A stretch of DNA of 64,000 nucleotides, from NCBI RefSeq assembly GCF_022354465.1, contig NZ_CP092361.1, positions 2,076,522-2,140,521 of the forward strand, written 5' to 3'. The translations under genes were made by a program, and so were the position numbers. Numbering within the stretch: the stretch's first letter is position 1; every line of letters starts with the position of its first letter. Shown here piece by piece: positions 28,621 through 38,459 of the stretch. The notes beneath the pieces were generated by a model. It saw nothing but the letters and a program-made list of their open reading frames with translations. It had not been told where the DNA came from and did no database searches. This DNA is from Wielerella bovis (GTDB taxonomy: Bacteria; Pseudomonadota; Gammaproteobacteria; Burkholderiales; Neisseriaceae).

Positions 28621-30726
28621 TTAACCTTTACGAGCAGCAGTTACTTCTGCAGCTACATTAGCAGGCGCTTCCGCGTATTTCGCAAACTCCATAGAGTAGG
28701 TAGCACGACCTTGTGTCGCAGAACGCAAGTCAGTTGAGTAACCAAACATTTCTGCCAAAGGCACTTCGGCGCGAACTTTCTTGCCGCCAATACCGTCATC
28801 GTCCATACCCAATACGATGCCGCGACGACGGTTCAAATCGCCCATTACATCGCCCATGTAGTCTTCTGGGGTTTCCACTTCAACCGCCATGATTGGCTCC
28901 AACAAAGCAGGCGATGCTTGACGCATACCTTCTTTAAACGCTTGTGAAGCAGCCAATTCAAACGCCAATTGTGAAGAGTCCACATCATGGTAAGAACCGA
29001 ATACCAAACGGATACGCACGTCTACTACTGGGTAGCCTGCTACCACACCGTTAGACAATGTGTCGCGGATACCTTTGTCCACAGACGGGATAAATTCGCG
29101 TGGAATCACACCACCTTTAATCTCGTCAATGAACTCGTAGCCTGCGCCACCTGGTTCCATAGGTTCCATTTCAATCACAACGTGACCGTATTGACCTTTA
29201 CCACCAGATTGTTTCGCGTGTTTGTGTTCGGCTTTAACGGCTTTGCGAATGGTTTCGCGGTATGCCACTTGTGGCGCGCCCACGTTGGCCTCTACGCCAA
29301 ATTCGCGTTTCATGCGGTCAACGATGATTTCCAAGTGCAACTCGCCCATACCTGAAATAATGGTTTGACCTGATTCTTCATCGGTACGAACGCGGAAAGA
29401 TGGGTCTTCTTTTGCCAAACGGTTCAAAGCGATACCCATTTTTTCTTGGTCGGCTTTGGTTTTTGGCTCAACGGCAACGTGGATTACTGGCTCTGGGAAT
29501 TCCATGCGTTCCAAGATGATGGGTGCGTCTTCCGCACACAAAGTTTCACCAGTTGTTACGTCTTTCAAACCGATTGCGGCAGCGATGTCGCCCGCGCGTA
29601 CTTCTTCAATTTCAGTACGGTCAGCAGCCGTCATTTGTACCAAACGACCAATGCGCTCGCGCGTGCCTTTAACCGAGTTAATCACGGTGTCGCCTGATTT
29701 CACCACGCCAGAGTAAACGCGGATAAAGGTCAAGTTACCCACGTATTTGTCGTTCAACATTTTGAATGCCAAAGCGGAGAATTTCGCATCATCGCTGGCT
29801 TCACGGCTATCCGCTTCATCAGTTGCAGGGTTTACACCTTGTACAGGTGGAATATCGGTAGGTGCAGGCAAGAATTGCACCACGCCGTCCAACATGCGTT
29901 GTACACCTTTGTTTTTGAACGCAGAACCGCAGAACATAGGCTGAATTTCGCCAGCCAAAGTGCGCGTACGCAAAGCAGAGATGATTTCATCTTCGCTCAA
30001 CTCTTCGCCACCCAAGTATTTGTCCATCAATTCTTCGTTGGCTTCGGCTGCGGCTTCAATCATGTTTTGACGCCATTCTTCGGCAGTCGCCACCAAATCA
30101 GCAGGAATGTCGCCATATTCAAAAGTTACACCTTTGTCGGCTTCGTTCCAAATAATGGCTTTCATGTTCAACAAATCTACTACGCCTTCAAAAGCGTCTT
30201 CTGCGCCCACAGGAATCACAATCGGTACAGGATTAGCACGCAAGCGCGTACGCATTTGTTCTACCACGCGGAAGAAGTTCGCACCTTGACGGTCCATTTT
30301 GTTTACAAATGCCAAACGTGGCACTTTGTATTTGTTGGCTTGACGCCATACAGTTTCAGACTGCGGTTGAACGCCGCCCACCGCACAGTAAACCATTACC
30401 GCACCGTCCAAAACGCGCATAGAGCGTTCTACTTCTACGGTAAAGTCAACGTGTCCGGGGGTATCAATGATGTTAAAGCGGTGTTCTTTAAACTGTTTCG
30501 CCATACCAGACCAGTAAGAAGTCACGGCAGCAGACGTAATCGTGATGCCGCGCTCTTGTTCTTGTTCCATGTAGTCGGTAGTGGCTGCACCGTCATGTAC
30601 TTCGCCCAATTTGTGTGTCAAACCTGTGTAGAACAAAATGCGTTCTGTGGTGGTGGTTTTACCCGCGTCAATGTGGGCAGAAATACCGATATTGCGGTAC
30701 AAGCTAATAGGAGTTTTACGTGCCAT
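28621..30726 (-). CDS. fusA: Elongation factor G
   Basis: The GTPase that drives translocation on the ribosome. The 701-residue protein has G1 [19 protein letters not shown], switch [23 protein letters not shown], and G4 [11 protein letters not shown]. Domain IV has [22 protein letters not shown] and the tip region; the C-terminal domain ends with [19 protein letters not shown] and the usual short tail. It is the last gene of the str operon here; 18 bases separate it from rpsG. In most Neisseriaceae tuf follows, but here the next gene is convergent and unrelated. Confidence 0.98.
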   Translation of the reverse strand: MARKTPISLYRNIGISAHIDAGKTTTTERILFYTGLTHKLGEVHDGAATTDYMEQEQERGITITSAAVTSYWSGMAKQFKEHRFNIIDTPGHVDFTVEVERSMRVLDGAVMVYCAVGGVQPQSETVWRQANKYKVPRLAFVNKMDRQGANFFRVVEQMRTRLRANPVPIVIPVGAEDAFEGVVDLLNMKAIIWNEADKGVTFEYGDIPADLVATAEEWRQNMIEAAAEANEELMDKYLGGEELSEDEIISALRTRTLAGEIQPMFCGSAFKNKGVQRMLDGVVQFLPAPTDIPPVQGVNPATDEADSREASDDAKFSALAFKMLNDKYVGNLTFIRVYSGVVKSGDTVINSVKGTRERIGRLVQMTAADRTEIEEVRAGDIAAAIGLKDVTTGETLCAEDAPIILERMEFPEPVIHVAVEPKTKADQEKMGIALNRLAKEDPSFRVRTDEESGQTIISGMGELHLEIIVDRMKREFGVEANVGAPQVAYRETIRKAVKAEHKHAKQSGGKGQYGHVVIEMEPMEPGGAGYEFIDEIKGGVIPREFIPSVDKGIRDTLSNGVVAGYPVVDVRIRLVFGSYHDVDSSQLAFELAASQAFKEGMRQASPALLEPIMAVEVETPEDYMGDVMGDLNRRRGIVLGMDDDGIGGKKVRAEVPLAEMFGYSTDLRSATQGRATYSMEFAKYAEAPANVAAEVTAARKG

Positions 30727-30744
30727 TTTAATGTCCTCTCAAAA

Positions 30745-31218
30745 TTAGAAACGGAAATGAGAGAAGGCTTTGTTGGCTTCTGCCATGCGATGCACTTCTT
30801 CGCGTTTTTTCATTGCACCACCACGACCTTCGGCAGCATCAATCAATTCACCAGCCAAACGCAAATCCATAGATTTTTCGCCACGTTTACGGGCTGCATC
30901 ACGCACCCAACGCATTGCCAACGCCAAACGGCGGTCAGCACGAACTTCAACAGGAACTTGGTAGTTTGCACCACCTACGCGGCGACTTTTCACTTCCACG
31001 ATGGGTTTAGCGTTAGCAATGGCTTCATTGAATACTTCAATGGCTTCTTTGCCTTGAACTTTTTTAGCGATTTGTTCCAATGCGCCGTACACAATGCGTT
31101 CGGCAACGGCTTTTTTACCGTCAATCATCAAAACGTTCATAAATTTAGTCAATTCAACGCTGCCGAATTTTGGGTCAGGCAATACGTTGCGTTTAGGGAC
31201 TTCTCTGCGACGTGGCAT
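30745..31218 (-). CDS. rpsG: 30S ribosomal protein S7
   Basis: S7 nucleates assembly of the 30S head and contacts mRNA at the exit. The protein is 157 residues, of normal length, starting [10 protein letters not shown]. Family blocks are [22 protein letters not shown], the loop [17 protein letters not shown] and [17 protein letters not shown]. The start at 31218 follows a purine-rich stretch; an upstream in-frame start at 31254 would add non-conserved residues. The 147-base gap to rpsL is longer than usual for this operon and contains one DUS. Confidence 0.97.
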   Translation of the reverse strand: MPRRREVPKRNVLPDPKFGSVELTKFMNVLMIDGKKAVAERIVYGALEQIAKKVQGKEAIEVFNEAIANAKPIVEVKSRRVGGANYQVPVEVRADRRLALAMRWVRDAARKRGEKSMDLRLAGELIDAAEGRGGAMKKREEVHRMAEANKAFSHFRF

Positions 31219-31364
31219 AATTATTCCAATTCTATTCAGTTGGGGCATTCCCATGATGATTTATGAAGAAACCATCACTTACTCGGCTGTGAAGTTTTTT
31301 CAGGCAGCCGACGTGCCAGTTTTAATAAAAAATAATAATGAATTAAATAAACTTAAATAACCGT

Positions 31365-31736
31365 TTATTTAGGACGTTTTGCACCGTATTTAGAACGCGC
31401 TTGTTTACGGTCTTTCACGCCTGCGGTGTCCAAAGAACCGCGTACGGTGTGGTAACGTACACCTGGCAAGTCTTTTACACGACCACCGCGAATCAATACC
31501 ACGCTGTGTTCTTGCAAGTTATGACCTTCACCGCCGATGTATGAAATCACTTCAAAACCGTTGGTCAAACGCACTTTACATACTTTACGCAAAGCGGAGT
31601 TTGGTTTTTTAGGGGTTGTAGTGTACACGCGGGTGCAAACGCCACGTTTTTGTGGGCAAGCTTCCAGCGCAGGTACTTTGTTCACATAAACGGGTTTTTG
31701 ACGACCCTTGCGAACTAATTGATTAATAGTAGGCAT
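31365..31736 (-). CDS. rpsL: 30S ribosomal protein S12
   Basis: S12 monitors codon-anticodon pairing at the decoding centre. The protein is 123 residues. The residues that, when changed, give streptomycin resistance are in their sensitive state: the first lysine in [13 protein letters not shown] and the second in [13 protein letters not shown]. First gene of the str operon, with rpsG and fusA following. A promoter and a leader hairpin lie upstream. Confidence 0.98.
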   Translation of the reverse strand: MPTINQLVRKGRQKPVYVNKVPALEACPQKRGVCTRVYTTTPKKPNSALRKVCKVRLTNGFEVISYIGGEGHNLQEHSVVLIRGGRVKDLPGVRYHTVRGSLDTAGVKDRKQARSKYGAKRPK

Positions 31737-31761
31737 ATTTTTTTATTCCTGTTGATTAAAA

Positions 31762-31792
31762 ATAGCTTGCTAACGGAATTGTCAGCAAGCCG
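31762..31792 (-). promoter_or_regulatory. Hairpin in the rpsL leader
   Basis: On the minus strand GCTTGCT ... AGCAAGC form a stem about 25 bases upstream of the rpsL start. It could be part of translational control of the operon, but may be only a chance stem. Confidence 0.35.
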
Positions 31793-31795
31793 TAT

Positions 31796-31825
31796 ATTAT
31801 GACTAATAAAATGTTTTTTTGTCAA
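31796..31825 (-). promoter_or_regulatory. Promoter of the str operon
   Basis: On the minus strand TTGACA (31825-31820), an 18-base spacer and CATAAT (31801-31796), about 60 bases upstream of rpsL. Confidence 0.65.
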
Positions 31826-32089
31826 TAAGTTTGTGATATTCAAGCGTTTCAGGCTGCCTGAAAAAATTCAGGATACATAAGTCCGCTTTTTCACACCAAA
31901 TGTTATGATTGATAGCTATTTAACATACTGCGCACTCTACGCTATTGAAAAGGAAAATTAAATGAAACAACAATAAATTAGAGCAGATTTTAATTTTTGT
32001 AGAGCGCATACCACTTACTCAAAATATTTAAATATTTTGGAAAAACGACGAATGGTACACGCCACATTCTACTTCAATCCATGTAAAAA
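31826..32089. other. Gene-free AT-rich region
   Basis: No coding frame supported. Apart from one complete DUS at about 31850-31862, I see no repeat or RNA gene. Together with the rpsL leader this makes a 350-base gap between rpsL and the DUF4349 gene. Confidence 0.5.
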
Positions 32090-33079
32090 TTACTGTTTCT
32101 CATTCTTGTTATTCTTACCAAAATCTCTGCCCCACCACAGCCACAACACCACCAATCCCAACCATACAAACCAAGTTCGCAAACCAAACAACAATATATC
32201 CAATAATAAATGTCCGCTAGACATCAAAGCCTGTTTCACTGCTGCGCCAAATGATGGGCGATGCTGCGCTGCGAGGGCTTTACTGTCCACAATCAGTGAT
32301 TTAACTACATTTTCAGGCTGGCTGAAACGCAAAGAAATGGTCGCATAATCCACCTTATCTTGCCATTCTGCTTGCTGGATTTTGGCTTCGTCTTGGCGTT
32401 CACGCGCCGCAAATTGATTGTTTATTATTTGTGCGCGGTCGGTATGCGGATTGTTTTTACTTTGTTGATTAAGCTGTTGTAAAGCTTGGCTTTTATCGTG
32501 TTCACGTTGTGCCGTCAAAATTTCGCGTTGCACACTTGAAGCAACATCTTGGGCATTGTAATTGTGTTGCTCCAACAAAGTGATGTGCGCTTGCAAACCA
32601 TGTAAAAACACCTGCGCTTTTTCGCGTGGAATGCGAACCATCAATTCCGACCAACTGGTATAACGCTCAATTTGCAACACCATACCATCATTTTGCTTAA
32701 ACGTCTCTTTGGCAACAATCTCGCTACGCGTTTGATTGGAAACAACAAAACCACCCTGTTGTGTCGCAAGTTGCTCAATCGCCACTATCGTTTTGCGAAC
32801 ATCATCAGTGCGAAAAGTCAAATCTGCCGTAACCACAAATGGACGATGAGCAGACTGTGCATGGCTAACAACCGTTTGAATAGAAGATTGATTGGGCGCA
32901 GACGATTCCACTGCTATTGGCGCAGAAGCTGCCATATCCATAGTCATCGTTGGCGCAGCAACTGTGGGCGCACTTTCTGCTGCCATACTTTGTTGCACGG
33001 CATTTTCATGAGTAGATTGTCCGCCACACGCTGCCAAAAAAGCTGTCAATATCCATATAGACAATGCGACTGGTTTCAT
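32090..33079 (-). CDS. DUF4349 domain lipoprotein
   Basis: A 329-residue envelope protein. It starts with a lipoprotein signal (lipobox LAAC around residue 18) followed by an Ala/Ser/Thr/Met-rich linker of about 60 residues. The DUF4349 part begins VTADLTFRTDDVRKTIVAIEQLATQQGGFV, continues through WSELMVRIPREKAQVFL and a long coiled-coil with Gln and Glu, and ends in a transmembrane helix (LLLDILLFGLRTWFVWLGLVVLWLWWG). The family role is unknown; the layout suggests a periplasmic protein anchored at both ends. The start at 33079 gives a proper signal peptide; the earlier start at 33112 would not. Confidence 0.85.
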   Translation of the reverse strand: MKPVALSIWILTAFLAACGGQSTHENAVQQSMAAESAPTVAAPTMTMDMAASAPIAVESSAPNQSSIQTVVSHAQSAHRPFVVTADLTFRTDDVRKTIVAIEQLATQQGGFVVSNQTRSEIVAKETFKQNDGMVLQIERYTSWSELMVRIPREKAQVFLHGLQAHITLLEQHNYNAQDVASSVQREILTAQREHDKSQALQQLNQQSKNNPHTDRAQIINNQFAARERQDEAKIQQAEWQDKVDYATISLRFSQPENVVKSLIVDSKALAAQHRPSFGAAVKQALMSSGHLLLDILLFGLRTWFVWLGLVVLWLWWGRDFGKNNKNEKQ

Positions 33080-33264
33080 GATGATTTCCCGTTGTGATTG
33101 ATTTTTAAACAATGGTCATCATTCTATCAAAAATAAATGTTTTCAGGCTGCATGATTAAAATAGGCAGCCTGAAAAACATTTTAATAAGCAAGTATGGTG
33201 GGCAACTCGTTGCCCACGCAACATAATCACAACGCCCTTAACCCCTTTTCAGGCTGCCTATCCA

Positions 33265-35484
33265 CTACAATTTCTCCAATTTCGCCACCGCGCTATCCAA
33301 TTCCTTGATTCCCTGTTTACCAAAATTGATGGTTAAACGCGCACTCTTTCCTTTATCCACCGCATTAATAATCACACCCACGCCAAATTTCGCATGGCGC
33401 ACATTGTCGCCCAGATGATACCCATCATACTCACGTTCTTTTTGCGTGCTGATAATCGTGCTTTCAGGCTGCCTATGCGTTTTCAGGCTGCCTGAAAACG
33501 AGTTGCCATACTGTGTTTTCGGTGCAGATAAATGATGCAACAAGGTTTCAGGAATTTCTTCCACAAAACGCGACACGGTAGAAAATTCCGTATGCCCATA
33601 CAGCATTCGCTGTTGCGCCATGCTGATGTACAAACGTTTGCGCGCACGCGTAATCGCCACATACATTAAACGTCGCTCTTCCTGCAAACCACCGCGTTCA
33701 TTCAAACTCAACTCGCTGGGGAAACGCCCCTCTTCCATGCCACTCAAAAAAACCGCATCAAATTCCAAACCTTTCGCCGCATGAACCGTCATCAACTGCA
33801 CCGCTTCTTGTCCATTTTGCGCCTGATTTTCGCCACTTTCCAGCGATGCGTTACTCAAAAACGCCAGAATCGGAAACGCATCACGCTCATGTTCATTTTC
33901 AGGCTGCATTTCAAACAAACTCTCTTCAGGTTTAAAAAAATGCGCCGCGTTGATTAATTCGTCCAAGTTTTCCGTACGTTCTTGTTCGGAAACTTGTTTT
34001 TGCGATTGATAATGTTGATACAAACCGCTGTCGTCCAAAATATTTTGCAAGATTTCAGGCAATGCCAACTCGCCAACTTGTTCACGCAAACCATCAATCA
34101 ATTTCACAAACGCACCCACTTTTGCCGTTTTCGCGCCCATCGCACAGGCAGCCTGAAATAAACTCACACCATTTTGTTCTGCCGCCGCCTGAATATTTTC
34201 CACCGTGCGCGTACCAATGCCACGCGGCGGAAAATTGATTACGCGCAACAAAGCATTATCGTCATCGGGATTCACCGCCAAACGCAAATACGCCAATGCA
34301 TGTTTGACTTCCTGCCGTTCATAAAAACGCAAACCACCATAAATTTTATACGGAATGGCAGCCTGAAACAGTTGCTGCTCAATCACACGCGATTGCGCGT
34401 TGCTGCGATATAAAACCGCAATTTGGTCAAGCCGCCAACCATCGCGTTGCAGATTTCGCGCCTCGTCCACAATAAATTGCGCTTCTTCAAAATCATTGAA
34501 TGCCGACAAAAAGCGAATTTTGTCGCCCTGCTCTGCTTCGGTATGCAGATTTTTGCCCAAACGCTCTTCATTGTTCTCAATTACCGCATTCGCCGCCGCC
34601 AAAATATTACCCACCGAACGATAATTTTGTTCCAATTTAATCGGCTGCTCAATGCGAAACTCACGCATCAAATCCGCCATATTGCCCACATTCGCGCCAC
34701 GAAAACGATAAATAGACTGGTCATCATCGCCCACCGCAAAAATCGCTGCGTGTTCACCTGCCAGCAATTTCAGCCACGCATATTGCAACTTATTTGTATC
34801 TTGAAATTCGTCCACCAAAATATGATTGAAACGCTGTTGATAATGCATCCGCAACACATCGTTGGCATTCAAGATTTCATAACTACGCAACATCAATTCA
34901 GCAAAATCCACCACGCCTTCACGCTGACAGATTTTTTCGTATTCGGCATAACACATAATCAAACGTTGCGTATGCGGGTCGGGCGCATTCAGGCTGCCTG
35001 AACGCAAACCGTTTTCTTTTTGTGCATTGATAAATCCCATCAAAACACGCGGTGCCAGCGTTTCTTCGGCAATATTCATTTGTTTGAGCATACGTTTAAT
35101 CAGCGACAACTGGTCTTGCGTATCCAAAATCTGGAACGTTTGCGGCAAACCTGCATCACGATAATGCAAACGCAAAAAACGATGACACAAACCATGAAAC
35201 GTCCCCAACCACATGGCGCGTAAATTAATCGGCAACATCGCACCCAAGCGCGTTTGCATTTCTTTTGCCGCCTTGTTGGTAAACGTAACCGCCATGATGC
35301 TGTGCACATTTGCCATGCCGTTTTGCAGCAACCATGCAATGCGCGTGGTCAAAACGCGCGTTTTGCCCGAACCTGCACCTGCCAACACCAGCGTGGATTG
35401 CGGCGGATAGGTTACGGCGGCAAGTTGTTCATTGTTCAAATTATTTAATAACGATGCGTGGGAATTTTGGTCAGATAAAAACAT
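33265..35484 (-). CDS. uvrD: UvrD-type superfamily 1 DNA helicase
   Basis: A 3'-5' helicase acting in nucleotide excision and mismatch repair. The 739-residue protein has motif I AGAGSGKTRVLTTRIAWLL, Ia AVTFTNKAAKEMQTRL, motif II VDEFQDTNKLQYAWL, motif III GDDDQSIYRFRGANV, motif IV and V (TVHAAKGLEFDAVFL) and motif VI RRLMYVAITRARKRL. The C-terminal extension has the tudor-like GDNVRHAKFGVGVIINA and a conserved end, which distinguishes UvrD/PcrA from Rep. One pair of DUS near 33470-33495 sits in the variable C-terminal linker. It stands alone. Confidence 0.95.
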   Translation of the reverse strand: MFLSDQNSHASLLNNLNNEQLAAVTYPPQSTLVLAGAGSGKTRVLTTRIAWLLQNGMANVHSIMAVTFTNKAAKEMQTRLGAMLPINLRAMWLGTFHGLCHRFLRLHYRDAGLPQTFQILDTQDQLSLIKRMLKQMNIAEETLAPRVLMGFINAQKENGLRSGSLNAPDPHTQRLIMCYAEYEKICQREGVVDFAELMLRSYEILNANDVLRMHYQQRFNHILVDEFQDTNKLQYAWLKLLAGEHAAIFAVGDDDQSIYRFRGANVGNMADLMREFRIEQPIKLEQNYRSVGNILAAANAVIENNEERLGKNLHTEAEQGDKIRFLSAFNDFEEAQFIVDEARNLQRDGWRLDQIAVLYRSNAQSRVIEQQLFQAAIPYKIYGGLRFYERQEVKHALAYLRLAVNPDDDNALLRVINFPPRGIGTRTVENIQAAAEQNGVSLFQAACAMGAKTAKVGAFVKLIDGLREQVGELALPEILQNILDDSGLYQHYQSQKQVSEQERTENLDELINAAHFFKPEESLFEMQPENEHERDAFPILAFLSNASLESGENQAQNGQEAVQLMTVHAAKGLEFDAVFLSGMEEGRFPSELSLNERGGLQEERRLMYVAITRARKRLYISMAQQRMLYGHTEFSTVSRFVEEIPETLLHHLSAPKTQYGNSFSGSLKTHRQPESTIISTQKEREYDGYHLGDNVRHAKFGVGVIINAVDKGKSARLTINFGKQGIKELDSAVAKLEKL

Positions 35485-35585
35485 TTTTGTAATTTCATAG
35501 GGTTAAAGTTTTCAGGCTGCATTTTATATGCAAAATCAATAGGCAGCCTGAAAAATAATAAGGTGTTGATTGTTTTCAGGCTGCC

Positions 35586-35696
35586 TTACGGTACGCGACA
35601 CAAATCTTTAATATGACCTGAAATCTGTCCCCTCAACCGCTGTCGAGGGGAGGGGACAGATTCGTGGTTATTTCAAAAAATTATCGTGTACTGCAA
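35586..35696. repeat. Family-3 element (GTACGCGACA ends)
   Basis: A 111-base unit between DUS. Left end TTACGGTACGCGACACAAAT, right end ATTATCGTGTACTGCAA, inner inverted repeat CTGTCCCCTC ... GAGGGGACAG with a GTCGAGGGG core. Same plan as the copies at 39196 and 60575. Confidence 0.65.
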
Positions 35697-35773
35697 GGCA
35701 GCCTGAAAGCCCAAACGAATTGTAGGCGATTTTGCATGTTTGCAACAATCATAACAAAAATTAACAACAGCTA

Positions 35774-35838
35774 TTGCTAATCCAAATGAAGTCCATTATC
35801 ATTAGCAAAGAAATTAATAGCCATTCTCATTATATTTT
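35774..35838 (+). promoter_or_regulatory. Fur-box-like sites upstream of bfd
   Basis: Two AT-rich blocks resemble the Fur consensus: around 35785-35806 (AATGAAGTCCATTATCATTA) and around 35815-35834 (ATAGCCATTCTCATTATA). Control by Fur would be expected for bfd. Matches judged by eye. Confidence 0.45.
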
Positions 35839-35856
35839 TTATTTAGGACACACACC

Positions 35857-36063
35857 ATGTACGTTTGCATTTGTAACGCTATTTCTGACCACAAAATCAA
35901 AGAAGCTGTTGCTTTGGGCGCATCTACTTTAACCGATTTAAAAGATAGTTTGGGCGTGGCAACTTGTTGCGGTTGCTGCGCTGATTTAGCCAGCTCGTTT
36001 TTGGGTGATAATCCAGCAGCCAATAAAGCCGCTATTACATCTTCCATTGTCGTAGAACATTGA
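35857..36063 (+). CDS. bfd: Bacterioferritin-associated ferredoxin
   Basis: Bfd is a small [2Fe-2S] protein that docks on bacterioferritin and supplies electrons to release stored iron. The 68-residue protein starts MYVCICNAISDHKIKEAV and has cysteines at 4, 6, 38 and 41 in the expected CxC...CxxC pattern, plus two additional cysteines (37 and 40). The region LGASTLTDLKDSLGVATCCG is the typical BFD fold. The upstream Fur-like sites support induction on iron starvation. No bacterioferritin gene is in this window. Confidence 0.93.
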   Translation: MYVCICNAISDHKIKEAVALGASTLTDLKDSLGVATCCGCCADLASSFLGDNPAANKAAITSSIVVEH

Positions 36064-36125
36064 CTTTGATATAATTGCTCTAACAGTTTTTCATTGACGT
36101 ACTTTTCCTTTATCAAGATTTGGGC

Positions 36126-36175
36126 AGCCTTATTTTCAGGCTGCCTTTTTTTATTTTTAAGGCTGCCTGAAAAAT
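36126..36175 (+). terminator. DUS hairpin downstream of bfd
   Basis: A half-DUS (GGCAGCCTTATTT), then TTTTCAGGCTGCCTTTTTTT and a further GGCTGCCTGAAAAA. The first two give a hairpin followed by a run of T. Confidence 0.5.
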
Positions 36176-36242
36176 ACTTTACAAATTACTTGTTACAATA
36201 TAACATTGAATTTGTTTACTCTATCAATATAAAGGGAAGATT

Positions 36243-37043
36243 ATGAAAAAATTGTTGCTGACTGCCATTTTGTGTGCAACTGCATTCTCTGCTCATTCAC
36301 ACCGTGTTTGGGTTTCCACCGACCACACACATGGTGGCGAAATTTTGAAAGCGGAATTGGGTTATGGCGAATTTCCTGAATTTGAACCAATCGCCAAAGA
36401 ACGCTTGGATATTTTCAAACCTTTGCAACTCATTACCGAAAAAGGTAAGCAAAATTTGATACGCAAAGGCATGTATAACTATCAATATCAAAGTGCAAAA
36501 CCTGTGGCAGATGGCAGTTATTTGGTTGTTGCAGAATATCAACCCACTTTCTGGTCAAAAAATGCGGCAGGCTGGAAACGTGAAAACATGACGCAAATGA
36601 CAGATGCGACTTATTGCGAACAAACACGCATGTATGGCAAAAACATTGTGAATGTGGGACACGACAGCGCGGATACAGCAATTATTACCCGCCCCGTTGG
36701 GCATATGTTAGAAATCGTGCCATTGGATAATCCTGCCAATATTCACGTTGGCGACCGATTCAAAGTGAAAGTATTGCTAAACGGTGAGCCTTTGCCTAAC
36801 GTTACTTTAACCGCAACTTTTGACGGTTTTGACACCAGCGACCGCAGCAGAACACACAAAGTGGAAGCACAAGCATTCTCAGACACCACCGCAGATGATG
36901 GTACAGTATCCATTATTCCTTTGCGTCAAGGTTTCTGGAAAGCCAATGTAGAACATAAAATGGATTTCCCAGACCAAAAAGTGTGTCAAAAAATTGCCAA
37001 TTATTCCACTTTGACTTTCCAAATTGGTCATAGTCATCACTAA
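36243..37043 (+). CDS. DUF4198 family periplasmic protein
   Basis: A 266-residue exported protein. The signal peptide ends after AFSAHS (about residue 19), so the mature protein starts with histidine (HRVWVSTDHTHGG). The C-terminal domain (about residues 160-260) resembles the DUF4198 beta-sandwich: VGDRFKVKVLLNGEPLPNVTLTATFDGF and ADDGTVSIIPLRQGFWKA. The last residues are IGHSHH. Histidines at both mature termini suggest metal binding. DUF4198 proteins are often found with metal-uptake systems; whether this applies here is inference. It follows bfd after its terminator and may share the iron-related context. Confidence 0.8.
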   Translation: MKKLLLTAILCATAFSAHSHRVWVSTDHTHGGEILKAELGYGEFPEFEPIAKERLDIFKPLQLITEKGKQNLIRKGMYNYQYQSAKPVADGSYLVVAEYQPTFWSKNAAGWKRENMTQMTDATYCEQTRMYGKNIVNVGHDSADTAIITRPVGHMLEIVPLDNPANIHVGDRFKVKVLLNGEPLPNVTLTATFDGFDTSDRSRTHKVEAQAFSDTTADDGTVSIIPLRQGFWKANVEHKMDFPDQKVCQKIANYSTLTFQIGHSHH

Positions 37044-37149
37044 AAAATTTAAGTCCTACAAAAAGGGAAATGGGGAGCAGGGATTAATCATTTAAATGTG
37101 TCTCATTTTATTCAAATAATTATGCACAAAATATAATTAGCCCCGAATA

Positions 37150-37191
37150 AAAGGCAGCCTGAAAAAGTTTTCAGGCTGCCTTTAATAAATT
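37150..37191. terminator. Inverted DUS pair between DUF4198 gene and uppS
   Basis: AAAAGGCAGCCTGAAAAA and TTTTCAGGCTGCCTTT with almost no loop, followed by AATAAA. The same pair, with its surroundings, is duplicated at 54667. Confidence 0.75.
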
Positions 37192-37204
37192 CTCTTGTTT
37201 GCAT

Positions 37205-37951
37205 TCACACGCGCTGTTGCTCGGTTGGTAATTGTTCCGATGTCCGCCCAAAACGGCGTTCACGTTGTTGAAATGATGCAAATGCCTTGTGCATTTCTGC
37301 TGCATCAAAATCAGGCCATAGTACATCAGTAAAATAAAATTCTGCGTATGCCATTTGCCACAACATAAAATTGCTAATGCGTGTTTCGCCACCCGTGCGG
37401 ATAAACAAATCAGGTTCGGGTGCATCGGCAAGCATCAATTTTTGGCTAATGTCGGCTTCATTGATTTTAGTTTTTCCTTCGGCAATCAAAGCATTGGCAG
37501 CCTGAACAATATCCCATCTGCCACCGTAATCTGCCGCAATCGTCAGCGTAATGCCCGTATTATTAGCGGTTAATTGCTCCGCATCTACAATGCTTTGCTG
37601 AATTTCGGGCGAAAAACGGCTACGGTCGCCAATCACGCGCAAACGCACACCATTTTTGTTCATTTCAATCACTTTTTTCTGCAATGCTACCAAAAATAAG
37701 CCCATCAAAAACGATACTTCTTCGGCTGGACGACGCCAATTTTCGGTGGAAAAAGCGAATACGGTTAAATACGATACACCTGCTTCGCTGCACACGCGCA
37801 CCATGTCTTCCAATACGTCCAAACCGCGTTTGTGTCCCACCATGCGTGGCATCAGCCGTTTTTTTGCCCAGCGTCCGTTGCCGTCCATAATCACAGCAAC
37901 ATGACGTGGCACTTGGGTATATTCGGGGATATTTGCTGCGAAATGGCTCAT
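37205..37951 (-). CDS. uppS: Undecaprenyl diphosphate synthase
   Basis: UppS builds the C55 lipid carrier precursor for peptidoglycan and other surface polymers. The 248-residue protein has the P-loop-like VAVIMDGNGRWAKKR, HKRGLDVLEDMVRVC, the FAFSTENWRRPAEEV block, and the C-terminal DLFIRTGGETRISNFMLWQ followed by YAEFYFTDVLWPDF. The last 20 residues (ending in TEQQRV) are also found in a decayed copy near 54720. The gene is convergent with the DUF4198 gene. frr and cdsA, common neighbours in relatives, are not adjacent. Confidence 0.95.
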   Translation of the reverse strand: MSHFAANIPEYTQVPRHVAVIMDGNGRWAKKRLMPRMVGHKRGLDVLEDMVRVCSEAGVSYLTVFAFSTENWRRPAEEVSFLMGLFLVALQKKVIEMNKNGVRLRVIGDRSRFSPEIQQSIVDAEQLTANNTGITLTIAADYGGRWDIVQAANALIAEGKTKINEADISQKLMLADAPEPDLFIRTGGETRISNFMLWQMAYAEFYFTDVLWPDFDAAEMHKAFASFQQRERRFGRTSEQLPTEQQRV

Positions 37952-38089
37952 AATGCACTCTTTAAAAATAGGCAGAAATAGAAAATGTGATTATAGCAAA
38001 TCGCGTCTTGCATCATGCAATTATATGAAAAAACGTTTTTCAGGCTGCCTCATTCATCTAGGCAGCCTGAAAACAATTTATTTGGTATA

Positions 38090-38158
38090 TATAGTCGCTT
38101 AAAATAAAAATAGGACAAGGCAACAACGCCGTAGTATTTTTAATTTTAAGCGACTATA
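38090..38158. repeat. Short family-2 element
   Basis: Only 69 bases: ends TATAGTCGCTTAAAATAAAA and its complement, with a shortened core GGACAAGGCAACAACGCCGT. An internal deletion of about 38 bases relative to full copies. It lies 34 bases upstream of a lipoprotein gene. Confidence 0.75.
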
Positions 38159-38192
38159 ATTTTGTCCAACCACTCAACACAAGGAACGCACG

Positions 38193-38408
38193 ATGAAACC
38201 GATTTTATTGGGTATTTTCGCCACACTCGCCCTATCCGCTTGCACATGGGAAACTTATCAAACCGAAGATGGGCATACTCGCCTACGCCAACGCTATCCA
38301 ACTGGTACGGGTATTTATTACACCGAAGGCGCGGCTTCGCAAAACACGCATTATCACAGTGCGCGCCCTGTACAGCACGCCATTTTACCAATGACAGAAG
38401 AAAAATAA
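38193..38408 (+). CDS. Small predicted lipoprotein
   Basis: 71 residues: signal peptide with lipobox LSAC (cysteine at about 17), then a Tyr/Thr/Gln/His-rich mature part (WETYQTEDGHTRLRQRYPTG). AAGGAACG precedes the ATG at good spacing, and a DUS-pair terminator follows. No family recognised. Neisserial genomes encode several such small lipoproteins; function unknown. Confidence 0.65.
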   Translation: MKPILLGIFATLALSACTWETYQTEDGHTRLRQRYPTGTGIYYTEGAASQNTHYHSARPVQHAILPMTEEK

Positions 38409-38410
38409 GG

Positions 38411-38452
38411 TTTCAGGCTGCCTTTTATTCCAAAAGGCAGCCTGAAAATTAT
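38411..38452. terminator. Inverted DUS pair between lipoprotein gene and dedA
   Basis: TTTCAGGCTGCCTTTT and AAAAGGCAGCCTGAAAA with a short loop between convergent genes. Confidence 0.75.
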
Positions 38453-38459
38453 CCAAAAC

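Larger units (their letters stand above)
35485..35856. other. Intergenic region upstream of bfd
   Basis: A 372-base gap with several DUS, a family-3 repeat (35586-35696) and the iron-regulated promoter region of bfd (35770-35856). No coding sequence. Confidence 0.7.

Noticed and set aside
29839-31266. Long open frame (475 codons) on the plus strand opposite fusA and rpsG
   Set aside because: It is antisense to two certain genes, its protein is rich in Phe, His and Asn as expected from a shadow frame, and it crosses a gene boundary.
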